Positions 27,835 through 35,014 of a stretch of DNA of 43,760 nt are shown here, piece after piece (within the stretch, counting starts at the first letter, position 1; each line of letters opens with the position of its first letter). A model generated the notes under the pieces. That model was not told the origin of the DNA and searched no databases. It saw only the letters and a program-made list of their open reading frames with translations. Both the position numbers and the translations under genes were made by a program. The stretch is from Candidatus Azobacteroides sp. (GTDB taxonomy: Bacteria > Bacteroidota > Bacteroidia > Bacteroidales > Azobacteroidaceae). The DNA lies in the NCBI GenBank assembly GCA_009783445.1, contig WRFY01000111.1, positions 1-43,760 of the forward strand. Direction: 5' to 3'.

Positions 27835-27918
27835 CGGTAAATAATTTTTAAACAATTGTAAATCAATAAAATAAAAAAGAGCTATACGCTCAGATTCTGT
27901 TATTTTTAATTGGTTTTG

Positions 27919-27926
27919 CAAATTTA
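27919..27926 (-). promoter_or_regulatory. -7 box of the DUF3256-like gene
   Basis: TAAATTTG on the minus strand, 85 bp before the ATG at 27834. The -33 match is poor. Confidence 0.4.
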
Positions 27927-27968
27927 CAATATTTTATCGTTAACAGTCGTTCAAATCCAGTATTATTT

Positions 27969-28008
27969 TCTTTTTACCAAGCTGCATTTCTTTTTACCAA
28001 GCTGCATT
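27969..28008. repeat. Perfect 20-bp tandem duplication
   Basis: The unit tctttttaccaagctgcatt occurs at 27969-27988 and again, without a gap, at 27989-28008. It lies some 57-97 bp upstream of the predicted start of the DUF3256-like transcript, and 70 bp past the flippase stop. Confidence 0.8.
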
Positions 28009-28079
28009 CCATAAAAAATAAGTAGAATAAATAATATCTTTATGAGCTTCAATCGGTTAGGTATTTTATCCAAGGCAAC

Positions 28080-29573
28080 TTATAGTTTGTTATCAATTCT
28101 CCTTTTCCATTTCTGAATGGTATTGATTATTATTCTCTTTATATATTGTTTTGTTTGTTTGTCGATGGCAATAATATATGCCATTCCCATTGTGGTTACG
28201 GTTGAAACAGTTGTCACAAGACAGAATCTCAAGAAATTTTCCGACATGCTGTTTTTTACGCCGTATGAAATAGCAAAAGAAACCAGCGAAACAATTAAAC
28301 AAACAAGTAGTACTTTCGAAATAAATTCCTTAATTGAAAACACAGGCAGATACAACCTTAAGATATAGAGATTTGAAAACATTCCCAGAAAAATAAATAA
28401 AACATTGCAAATATATGAAATTTCCGGTACTCCATTGAACCTGAATGCAATATACGACACTGGAATTACTGCTAAATACAAAGATCCCGTGATTAAACTC
28501 AGCCTTTTTATATTTCCATTTGCATGTATAGCGTATGCAACAATAATCGATATTGTTGAAAAGAAATTATTCAACAATGTTAATCGGCAAAAAGAAACAG
28601 CATGAGGCGGAACATTCTTCAACCAGATATTTAGTACAAAGTCCATTTCTAAGATCAATGGTAACGACAAAATCAACAACAATAAATAAATGTATTTTGC
28701 CGCATTTAGTAGTAGTGTTTTTGTATATTGATAATTTTGAGTGGTATAACTTTTTACTATTTGCGGACCGATAGCCGTAATAACATTGTTGGCAAAAGAT
28801 GCAACTGCATTTTGCACTTGAATAGCTACAGCATTGGCCGCATTTAATAGTAGGCCAAAAAACATATTTAATAACATATTTACCCCTTCTGTCCTCGCTA
28901 CAACGCTTAAATTTCCATACAAATCCCATCCGGAAAAAGAAAGCATTGGATATATATTTTTCTTATCCCACTCTAATTTATATTTGCATTCCGCAAAATT
29001 TTGCAAGCAGTATAGTCTATATATTATTGCAATCACAATAGATACGCATAACAGCAATGATGCATAGAAGAGCAGTTTATCAAAATTACCTATAACTAAT
29101 AGGTAAACAACGCCTAATTTTAAACAAACATTCAATATTTCAACATAAGCATAAATATTCATGCGTTCATGTGCAATGATCGTAGCATTATAAGGAACTT
29201 GGGTAATTGTAATCATTGAGGTTAAAATCGAAATTTGATATACCCACAGGGCAGTAGAGATTCGAGAATCCGGAATAACTAATTTATTTTTTAAAAACCA
29301 CAAACCTATTGTTTCTGCCAGCAATAGAATAATAATAGCTATTATTATATGGATAGTTAAAGCAGCTGAAAATGTTTTTTGTAATTCTATCTTATCATTT
29401 TTTCCTAATGCAACCATTAAAAAGCGCGAAGTGGCCCCACTCATAGATGAATTCAAAAACGAAAACATCGAAACGATCCCACCTACTACACCATAAATAC
29501 CAAAATCTTCCACTCCTAATGTCGCTAATATAATACGCGAAGTATATAAACTCACTCCCATTGTTAACAACAT
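28080..29573 (-). CDS. Wzx-type polysaccharide flippase, start codon uncertain
   Basis: 497 residues from ATG at 29573, with about 12-14 membrane segments. LLTMGVSLYTSRIILATLGVED and IYGVVGGIVSMFSFLNSSMSG are typical of the Wzx/PST family that flips lipid-linked oligosaccharides across the inner membrane. The frame is open upstream to a TGA at 29642, and the extra codons read PSENNKLIAKNTLFLYFR, which is the expected N-terminus of the family. However, the codon in the start position (29630-29628) is ATA, and no ATG, GTG or TTG is present in the extension. So the gene either uses ATA, starts internally without the first part of helix 1, or is disabled. AT-rich and away from any glycan cluster. 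Confidence 0.85.
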   Translation of the reverse strand: MLLTMGVSLYTSRIILATLGVEDFGIYGVVGGIVSMFSFLNSSMSGATSRFLMVALGKNDKIELQKTFSAALTIHIIIAIIILLLAETIGLWFLKNKLVIPDSRISTALWVYQISILTSMITITQVPYNATIIAHERMNIYAYVEILNVCLKLGVVYLLVIGNFDKLLFYASLLLCVSIVIAIIYRLYCLQNFAECKYKLEWDKKNIYPMLSFSGWDLYGNLSVVARTEGVNMLLNMFFGLLLNAANAVAIQVQNAVASFANNVITAIGPQIVKSYTTQNYQYTKTLLLNAAKYIYLLLLILSLPLILEMDFVLNIWLKNVPPHAVSFCRLTLLNNFFSTISIIVAYAIHANGNIKRLSLITGSLYLAVIPVSYIAFRFNGVPEISYICNVLFIFLGMFSNLYILRLYLPVFSIKEFISKVLLVCLIVSLVSFAISYGVKNSMSENFLRFCLVTTVSTVTTMGMAYIIAIDKQTKQYIKRIIINTIQKWKRRIDNKL

Positions 29574-30313
29574 TCGAAAATAGAGAAATAACGTATTTTT
29601 TGCTATAAGTTTGTTATTTTCTGAAGGTATAGAAAAGAATCAATCAAATGAAATTACTTTAAATCTTTTCTTTCGCATGTAATAAGCGCGAACTTTTTGC
29701 TAATTTATACATATCAACTCTCCGACTATTTGTCGAATGCAAAATCAGTAGTAATAAAAAAAGTATGTTGTTATAAAAAATTGGCAATCAGAGAAAAAAG
29801 ACTACTTTTATAAAATATAAAAATAACAATGACACTTTATAATTCTAATTGATAAAGTACAAAGGTAAGGAAAAATGATAAAAAAAATACTCTCAAAATC
29901 AAAATTATTTGTGTAAAAACTGCAAACTTCATTTATCGAAGACCATGCCCCGTCTAATAAAAGCTTGCATTCAGACTTGATGTACAAGATATTAATGATG
30001 TGAATCCACTACCTTACATGCCATAGATATGTGGACAAAATGGACTAAATATAAATATAGATGGAATGAGGTTGTATGCTTGCGGCATATAGGAGGGATG
30101 AGATTACCAAGTTTGGCGGCGTTCTAAAAAGTATGCTGGTATACTTTGTAAAGCGCCGCCATTTTGCTTAAACCTCAATCTTTTTCTTACCCATTTTTTC
30201 TTTGTTTGTTACCCAATGTCATTTGGCGCAAATATAAGGGATGTCGCCTGATTAGCCGTTGAGGAAGGAGGCGACTGTTTTCTCCCTTTAATGGGATAAC
30301 CCAGCGCGTAAGT
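29574..30313. other. 740-bp intergenic region with nested hairpin
   Basis: Apart from the short N-terminal extension of the flippase frame (to 29639) no coding region can be supported. It contains a nested inverted repeat at 30114-30161 and a second inverted repeat GTCGCCT (30243-30249) / AGGCGAC (30269-30275). The left part is very AT-rich; GC rises after 30100. It might be a decayed mobile element or a structured RNA. Confidence 0.5.
30114..30161. repeat. Nested inverted repeat (48 bp)
   Basis: Outer arms TGGCGGCG (30114-30121) and CGCCGCCA (30154-30161); inner arms AAAGTAT (30128-30134) and ATACTTT (30141-30147) with a GCTGGT loop. Both pairs are perfect. No U-run follows directly. Confidence 0.7.
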
Positions 30314-31189
30314 CTAAAGATGCTCTTTTTCGAGCGAATAGGCGCTTTCGGTTCTTATCTCTCCGGGCGTTTTCCCATAATGTCTTTTGCAGAATTCGTA
30401 AAAACGCGGCTGGGATGAAAACTGATATTGAAAAGCAATTTCTTTAATGCTTTTTTTATTTTCTTTCAATTCGCGAAGAATAATTTTCGAACGGCGGTCT
30501 TGCATCCAAAGATAAACCGATTGTCCGAAATTCCGTTCAAATTTCTTTTTAAAACCGGAAACGGAATAATTCATTAGAGTGGCCAATTCTGAGACATTAT
30601 GCGCAGCAAGCATGTTTTTCAACACTTTTTCTTTAAAAAGGACATCTTCATTCAAAACAGGGTAGAAAAAAGCGGCCAATTCTTCTTTTCTGTAATAGGC
30701 TTGAAGAAGGAAAAAGAATTCTTCCCTTTTGTTTTCATTTAAGCAATCGCAGAAGATGCCATCGTGAAGGTAGTTATCCATTACTTCCAGATAGTTCCGG
30801 ATGGGTTCTTTGAATGGAAGCGGATAGAATACATCTTTCTGCCGCCTGTCCAAAAAAGGCAGCAAAACATCCAAACTAAAATTTTCGCAACATTTGGTTT
30901 GAAGATCAAAAACACCCAGAAAAAAATGAGCATTTTTCAACACTGTCACGTTAAAACACGTTGCAGGAGGTACCAACAAGAAATGCTTTGCATGCAAAAT
31001 CTCGCCACTGTACATGTCGTACGACAAACTTACTTCTCCTTCCAGCAAAAAAATAATAGAAACTTCTTTGATTTCGAACGTTACTTGTTCTCCTTTTTTG
31101 TTTTTAAAACTTTGAAATAAAGTTTCATCTTTCTGACAGAGTGCCTTATCATATCCACACTGCTGTCCCTCTACAATGCGATAGTTCAT
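30314..31189 (-). CDS. AraC family transcriptional regulator
   Basis: 291 residues. An N-terminal sensing half with cupin-like strands (VSIIFLLEGEVSLSYDMYSG, HAKHFLLVPPATCF) precedes a C-terminal AraC/XylS DNA-binding domain of about 90 residues. That domain has helix-turn-helix 1 in VSELATLMNYSVSGFKKKFE and helix-turn-helix 2 in KSIKEIAFQYQFSSQPRFYE, ending KRHYGKTPGEIR. No ligand can be inferred. It is divergent from the HTH gene at 31653, with the 460-bp gap holding promoters for both. A TAACTTTG box at 31246-31239 (minus) is the likely -7 element. Confidence 0.9.
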   Translation of the reverse strand: MNYRIVEGQQCGYDKALCQKDETLFQSFKNKKGEQVTFEIKEVSIIFLLEGEVSLSYDMYSGEILHAKHFLLVPPATCFNVTVLKNAHFFLGVFDLQTKCCENFSLDVLLPFLDRRQKDVFYPLPFKEPIRNYLEVMDNYLHDGIFCDCLNENKREEFFFLLQAYYRKEELAAFFYPVLNEDVLFKEKVLKNMLAAHNVSELATLMNYSVSGFKKKFERNFGQSVYLWMQDRRSKIILRELKENKKSIKEIAFQYQFSSQPRFYEFCKRHYGKTPGEIRTESAYSLEKEHL

Positions 31190-31238
31190 GTGTGTTACTT
31201 GTTAATTCTATACAAAATGATATTCCAGATTGTGCCGG

Positions 31239-31246
31239 CAAAGTTA
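31239..31246 (-). promoter_or_regulatory. -7 box of the AraC regulator gene
   Basis: TAACTTTG on the minus strand, 50 bp before the ATG at 31189. Confidence 0.45.
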
Positions 31247-31393
31247 ATACATTTTGCAGTTTTATCCCGTATTTTGAGAAAAAAATTTTTCTTTTTGTCA
31301 GATTTTAATATTGTGTCACTTTTATATATACATTTAACTATTTATGTGAGATTTTTTTCCCTTTTTTCTCTTTTAATAATGGGTTTTTTTCAC

Positions 31394-31401
31394 TACCTTT
31401 G
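31394..31401 (+). promoter_or_regulatory. -7 box with a long leader to the HTH gene
   Basis: TACCTTTG is followed by GCAG and matches TAnnTTTG. The next plus-strand start codon with support is at 31653, implying a leader of about 245 nt. The leader shows a GGGTTTTTCCC mini-hairpin near 31420 but no clear open frame or terminator. Confidence 0.5.
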
Positions 31402-31652
31402 CAGTCTCTATAGAATCGGGGTTTTTCCCTTGGATATTTTGTAAACACGTTTCCTTTATGACAAAGCAACGTTTGCGAATTTTCATATAAAACCAAAAAG
31501 TCATGCTATATTATTATTTTATACCATATTAACGATGTCAAGCGTAAAGCGGGGAGATAGTTTTATACTATTTACCTAATTAATTAAACAACATAATTTA
31601 ATTAAAATAGCCAATCGTATTTTTGACACATATTAAAATACATACTCTTTAT

Positions 31653-32639
31653 ATGAGAACAAACCTAAATGAAATTTTGATTACTACTATTTTAGAAAGT
31701 ATTCCGAAAAGCATTAAACCTGTTGCTTTTTTAATGGACTCGCTTCAATTGAGTAGAGAATCTGTCTATCGCAGGATTAGAGGAGAAATTCCATTTTCCA
31801 TCGGCGAGGTAGCCCAATTGTCATTGACTTTGGGATTTTCCTTAGATGAGATCATGGGCGGAAGCCGAAAAGGACGCGCATTTTTTGATCTTCTTTCTGG
31901 TAAAAAAGCCGAATCGCCAGAAGCTTTTCAAACGATGCTTCAAAAGTATCATGAATACATTGAGAATTATACCGCTGCCGAAGACGGAAAAAGCATTATG
32001 GCCTTGAACCGATTACCGCCTCCTCTTTTTGCATTCTTCAATTATCTTTTTAAATTTGAATATTGCAAATGGCTTCATCAAAACGAAGAAAACTGTTCGA
32101 AGCAACTTTTTTCGGATGTGGCGGTTTCGGACGAATTGTTTGCCCTGCAAGAAAGTATCCAATTCAGTTTCAAAAAGATGAATAATCTTTCATTGATTTT
32201 TGATCCGAATGTATTTTCCAGTATTACCCGCGACATTCAATATTTTTTCCAACGAAAATTGATTAAGTGTCATGAATTGGAACTACTTAAGGAAGAACTC
32301 TACCAATTGATTGATTTCTTTGAAGAAATTGCCAAAACGGGGACTCTTGAATACGGTACGAAAATCAATATTTATTTGTCTCCACTCTACATCAATGCAA
32401 ACACCTGCTATGTAGAAACAAATCTTTCGGCTGAATCTATCTTTTGGGTATTCCCGGCCAATCCCATGTTTGTTTCCCATGCAGAGGTTTGCGCTACACA
32501 TAAAAAATGGCTTTTATCATTGCAACGACAAGCTGTTTTGATTACCTTATCGAATGAGATTCTACAATCGGAATTTTTCGACAAGCAACGCAGATACGTT
32601 GAAACCCATTTGGGAGAAGCGGTTTCGGTAATTCATTAA
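31653..32639 (+). CDS. HTH-domain transcriptional regulator, unnamed family
   Basis: 328 residues from ATG at 31653; a TTG ten codons upstream is a poorer start. Residues about 20-65 form a helix-turn-helix (LMDSLQLSRESVYRRIRGE, then IGEVAQLSLTLGFSLDEIMG) similar to XRE-like domains. The remaining 260 residues are helical and match no domain I can name; LPPPLFAFFNYLFKFEYCKW and a Cys-containing segment near the end (VCATHKKWLLSLQRQAVLIT) stand out. Bacteroidales genomes carry many such HTH plus unknown-C-terminus proteins, often next to secreted products. No membrane segment is visible. Converges on the TPR-AraC gene. Confidence 0.7.
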   Translation: MRTNLNEILITTILESIPKSIKPVAFLMDSLQLSRESVYRRIRGEIPFSIGEVAQLSLTLGFSLDEIMGGSRKGRAFFDLLSGKKAESPEAFQTMLQKYHEYIENYTAAEDGKSIMALNRLPPPLFAFFNYLFKFEYCKWLHQNEENCSKQLFSDVAVSDELFALQESIQFSFKKMNNLSLIFDPNVFSSITRDIQYFFQRKLIKCHELELLKEELYQLIDFFEEIAKTGTLEYGTKINIYLSPLYINANTCYVETNLSAESIFWVFPANPMFVSHAEVCATHKKWLLSLQRQAVLITLSNEILQSEFFDKQRRYVETHLGEAVSVIH

Positions 32640-32668
32640 AAAGGAGTGTCGTACACAAACTCCGCACG

Positions 32669-32699
32669 GGACGAACAGGAAATGATTCACTGTTCGTCC
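32669..32699. repeat. Inverted repeat at the convergent gene ends
   Basis: GGACGAACAG (32669-32678) and CTGTTCGTCC (32690-32699) pair perfectly over an 11-nt loop. The right arm lies in the last codons of the TPR-AraC gene (Asp-Glu-Gln, stop). No clear T-run follows, so it is a weak candidate for a bidirectional terminator. Confidence 0.45.
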
Positions 32700-34459
32700 G
32701 CGGTGTTGTGTTTGTCGCCAACTAAGTTTTTCTTTACATAATTGCGAAATTCGGAGGGCGACATGCCATACGTTTCTTTAAATAAGCGGTAAAAATTCCG
32801 TATAGTCGTAAAACCGGCATCCATCGCAACCGATTCAATGGTTTGATTCATATCCTGCAAAAGCAAAGTCTTAGCATATTCTATCCGCTGCGAATTGATG
32901 TATTCCTGAATAGACATGTTTACTGCCGAACGAATGGCTTTCGAAAGATAAACTTCATTGGTATTCATATCCGCAATGAGGTTTTTCCTGCCATAATCGC
33001 TGTTGATATAGGGTTTTTTCATTTCCATGTATTCCTCTACCCGCTCATAGAGGCCATCGTAAACCTCCGAAGCAGCGCACAACTGCGGATCCGTCCGGAT
33101 TCGCAAGGTCTCTTTAAAGGCCAGCAACTCTATCTTCGTTTGCGTAAGTTCTTTGATTTGGTTAAACAAGAAAAAATTCTTATGTTGGATAGACTTCAAA
33201 TTGGTCCATATAATTCCTATTGCAATCAACAAAAAAAGCGCTAAAGTACCCAGTATCAGATTGAAAGAAAATCTTAACTTGATTTCTGTCTTTTGACGGG
33301 CAATCTCATTTTCTCGTTTATCCAGTTCGTAGTCGATCCGGAGTTGTTCGATCTCATAATAGTGAATTGCCAGATTTAGCGAATCGGCATGTTGCTGTAA
33401 TTGTTTATAGGTTTGCGCCGATTCTTCGTAATCTCTTAATTTATATAAAGTTTCGGCCTTGAATTTCAGTAAAGTCCGGAGTTTTTTCACAAAATTGTTA
33501 TCGCTGCAAAACCGATAGCAAATCCCGTAATAATACCACATTTTTTCATAATCTTGCCGCAGATAAAAATAGTGCATTTTCATCTCGTTCAAGAGAAGAC
33601 GATAATAAGGAAGCGGTTCTTCCTCCAATCTTTTATCTATTTCTTCGATGGTAGCCCAAGCATCTGTCAAGTGGTTGATTGCCATATAGCAAGAAGCGTA
33701 ACACAATAGGTTGGTAATTTCATAATCCACTGGATTGACATCTGGACAAGTTAATTTCACCCGAAGCGTTTCATTTCTCAATGAATCCATATAGGGCCAA
33801 ACGGCTTCGAGGTTGCCTTGTTCCGTATAGGTCGTCACAATGCCTGTATAACAATTAAGCAACCGGATTGGATTTTGGGATTCTTTTGCCAACAGAAGCA
33901 AATTTCGGGCTTCCTTGAAACAGTCGATTGCTTCACTAAATCGCTCCATAGCCAGATACGCATCGCCCATAGAAAGTTGCGCAGAAGCCAAAGCTTCCGG
34001 ATCGTTTATTTCTTTTGCCTCCATATACATTTCTTTCGCTTTATTAAGTCCCAAATTGTAATAGCCTTTCCACAGATAATTTAAAACCAGCATTTGGCGA
34101 ATCAAGAATAATTCGCTGTACAACTTGTGTTTCGACGTCAATTCTTCCGCCATCTTGGCATAATAAACCAGACTGTCGGTCGCAAAAAAACGATAATACG
34201 CTATCTTAATGTTCAATGCAGCATATTGATAGTAATAATTGTTTTGTTTTTGCGCTTCTTCCATCAAAAGATTTCCATAATCCAGCGATTTCGGCTGATA
34301 AAGATATTTCATTTCCAATTCGTTCAATTTTTTCAAGCGTTCTTCTCCTTGTAATCCGTGTAAAATATCTTGCAAAGAATCTTTATCAGGGTGTTGTGCG
34401 TTGATTTTCAACGTAAAGCACATAATTAAAATGTAAAATCCTACCTTTTTTAATGTCAT
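32687..34459 (-). CDS. TPR-transmembrane-AraC one-protein sensor-regulator
   Basis: 590 residues. Signal peptide (MTLKKVGFYILIMCFTLKIN), then a periplasmic region of helical TPR-type repeats (about 60-380; for example ASAQLSMGDAYLAMERFSEA), one membrane helix (about 401-422), a cytoplasmic linker, and an AraC-type DNA-binding domain (about 485-580) with NTNEVYLSKAIRSAV and IESVAMDAGFTTIRNFYRLF ending KETYGMSPSEFR. The design lets one protein sense in the periplasm and bind DNA. No kinase or receiver domain is present. The upstream region carries three repeats at 21-bp period that overlap the -33 site and may be its own operator. Confidence 0.88.
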   Translation of the reverse strand: MTLKKVGFYILIMCFTLKINAQHPDKDSLQDILHGLQGEERLKKLNELEMKYLYQPKSLDYGNLLMEEAQKQNNYYYQYAALNIKIAYYRFFATDSLVYYAKMAEELTSKHKLYSELFLIRQMLVLNYLWKGYYNLGLNKAKEMYMEAKEINDPEALASAQLSMGDAYLAMERFSEAIDCFKEARNLLLLAKESQNPIRLLNCYTGIVTTYTEQGNLEAVWPYMDSLRNETLRVKLTCPDVNPVDYEITNLLCYASCYMAINHLTDAWATIEEIDKRLEEEPLPYYRLLLNEMKMHYFYLRQDYEKMWYYYGICYRFCSDNNFVKKLRTLLKFKAETLYKLRDYEESAQTYKQLQQHADSLNLAIHYYEIEQLRIDYELDKRENEIARQKTEIKLRFSFNLILGTLALFLLIAIGIIWTNLKSIQHKNFFLFNQIKELTQTKIELLAFKETLRIRTDPQLCAASEVYDGLYERVEEYMEMKKPYINSDYGRKNLIADMNTNEVYLSKAIRSAVNMSIQEYINSQRIEYAKTLLLQDMNQTIESVAMDAGFTTIRNFYRLFKETYGMSPSEFRNYVKKNLVGDKHNTADEQ

Positions 34460-34478
34460 ATTTTGTAAGTTTTAAAAA

Positions 34479-34486
34479 CAAAAATA
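34479..34486 (-). promoter_or_regulatory. -7 box of the TPR-AraC regulator gene
   Basis: TATTTTTG on the minus strand, 20 bp before the ATG at 34459. The -33 position has no TTG but falls in the first of three direct repeats, as expected for an activator-dependent promoter. Confidence 0.55.
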
Positions 34487-34500
34487 CATTTTTTTTTCAT

Positions 34501-34551
34501 ATTCGTCATGTTTTTTTCAAAATTCGTCATAATATTTTCCGTATCCGTCAT
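34501..34551. promoter_or_regulatory. Three 9-bp direct repeats at exact 21-bp period
   Basis: ATTCGTCAT begins at 34501, ATTCGTCAT at 34522 and ATCCGTCAT at 34543. The 21-bp period places the sites on one face of the DNA. On the minus strand they read ATGACGAAT, ATGACGAAT and ATGACGGAT upstream of the TPR-AraC promoter. They lie between this promoter and the plus-strand small-RNA promoter. Confidence 0.75.
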
Positions 34552-34572
34552 GTGCTTCTGGGGAAATGTCAG

Positions 34573-34580
34573 TAGTTTTG
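34573..34580 (+). promoter_or_regulatory. -7 box of the candidate small RNA
   Basis: TAGTTTTG fits TAnnTTTG and lies 22 bp beyond the third 21-bp-period repeat, facing away from the TPR-AraC gene. No canonical -33 TTG is seen. Confidence 0.45.
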
Positions 34581-34586
34581 CTTATC

Positions 34587-34707
34587 AAAAAACAAAATAC
34601 CAAGGGCTTAAAAACCAAACTTCAAAAAGTCTTTATGAGATAGTTGTTAAAGATGTGTTCAAAGTGTACAGAAAGACTTTCCCGTGAGGGAAGGTCTTTT
34701 ATTTTTT
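34587..34707 (+). ncRNA. Candidate small RNA, about 120 nt
   Basis: A -7 box (34573-34580) and a strong terminator (34672-34707) bracket a stretch without a credible open frame: ATG at 34635 stops after two codons, and that at 34653 reads through the terminator. Segment 34626-34634 (AAAGTCTTT) is exactly complementary to 34672-34680 (AAAGACTTT, the left terminator arm), so two exclusive folds are possible. No plus-strand gene lies downstream, so an attenuator is unlikely. The call rests only on promoter and terminator signals. Confidence 0.45.
34672..34707 (+). terminator. Rho-independent terminator of the candidate small RNA
   Basis: AAAGACTTTCCC (34672-34683) pairs with GGGAAGGTCTTT (34688-34699) over a GTGA loop, 12 bp with one G-T wobble, followed by TATTTTTT. 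Confidence 0.85.
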
Positions 34708-34827
34708 CATACTGTCTTGTCCTGAAATAGCTTTACAAAAATCAAATATAAAAAACGAAGCAAAGTGAGGAGAACGAAATAATGGCGGCGTTTTTTCTTC
34801 CAAGGGATACTTGCGTGCAAACCCCAC

Positions 34828-34866
34828 AAAAAAAAAACGCTTACTTTTAGTAAACGCTTTTTTTTA
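34828..34866 (-). terminator. Terminator of tRNA-Arg
   Basis: On the minus strand AGCGTTTAC and GTAAGCGT pair (one G-T wobble) within flanking A and T runs, giving a long U-tail right after the tRNA. Confidence 0.75.
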
Positions 34867-34871
34867 GTTTG

Positions 34872-34945
34872 TGACTCCGGAGGGATTCAAACCCCCAACC
34901 TTCTGATCCGTAGTCAGATGCTCTATTCAGTTGAGCTACGGAGCC
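34872..34945 (-). tRNA. tRNA-Arg (ACG)
   Basis: 74 nt. The acceptor stem pairs GGCTCCG with CGGAGTC (one G-T); the discriminator is A. The anticodon stem-loop TCTGA-CTACGGA-TCAGA gives anticodon ACG. The T-arm has GGGTTTGAATCCC. CCA is not encoded. Confidence 0.96.
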
Positions 34946-34966
34946 GTTTCTTTGTTTTTGCGATTG

Positions 34967-34998
34967 CAAATGTAATTCTTATTTTTGGATTCTGCAAA
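34967..34998 (-). promoter_or_regulatory. tRNA-Arg promoter
   Basis: TTTG (34998-34995), a 20-bp spacer and TACATTTG (34974-34967) on the minus strand match the Bacteroidetes consensus fully, about 20 bp ahead of the tRNA. Confidence 0.8.
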
Positions 34999-35014
34999 CG
35001 TTTTGGATAGAAAA

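Noticed and set aside
31200..31260. Second sigma-54 site near the AraC gene (TGGAATATCATTTTG on the minus strand)
   Set aside because: The -12 element is TG in place of GC at the right spacing, and a TAnnTTTG promoter explains the gene.
31190..31444. Plus-strand frame of 84 codons starting next to the AraC gene
   Set aside because: Phe/Leu-rich frame from AT-rich promoter DNA; it runs through two -7 boxes.
34653..34730. Short frame of 25 codons inside the candidate small RNA
   Set aside because: It reads through the terminator hairpin and resembles no protein I know.
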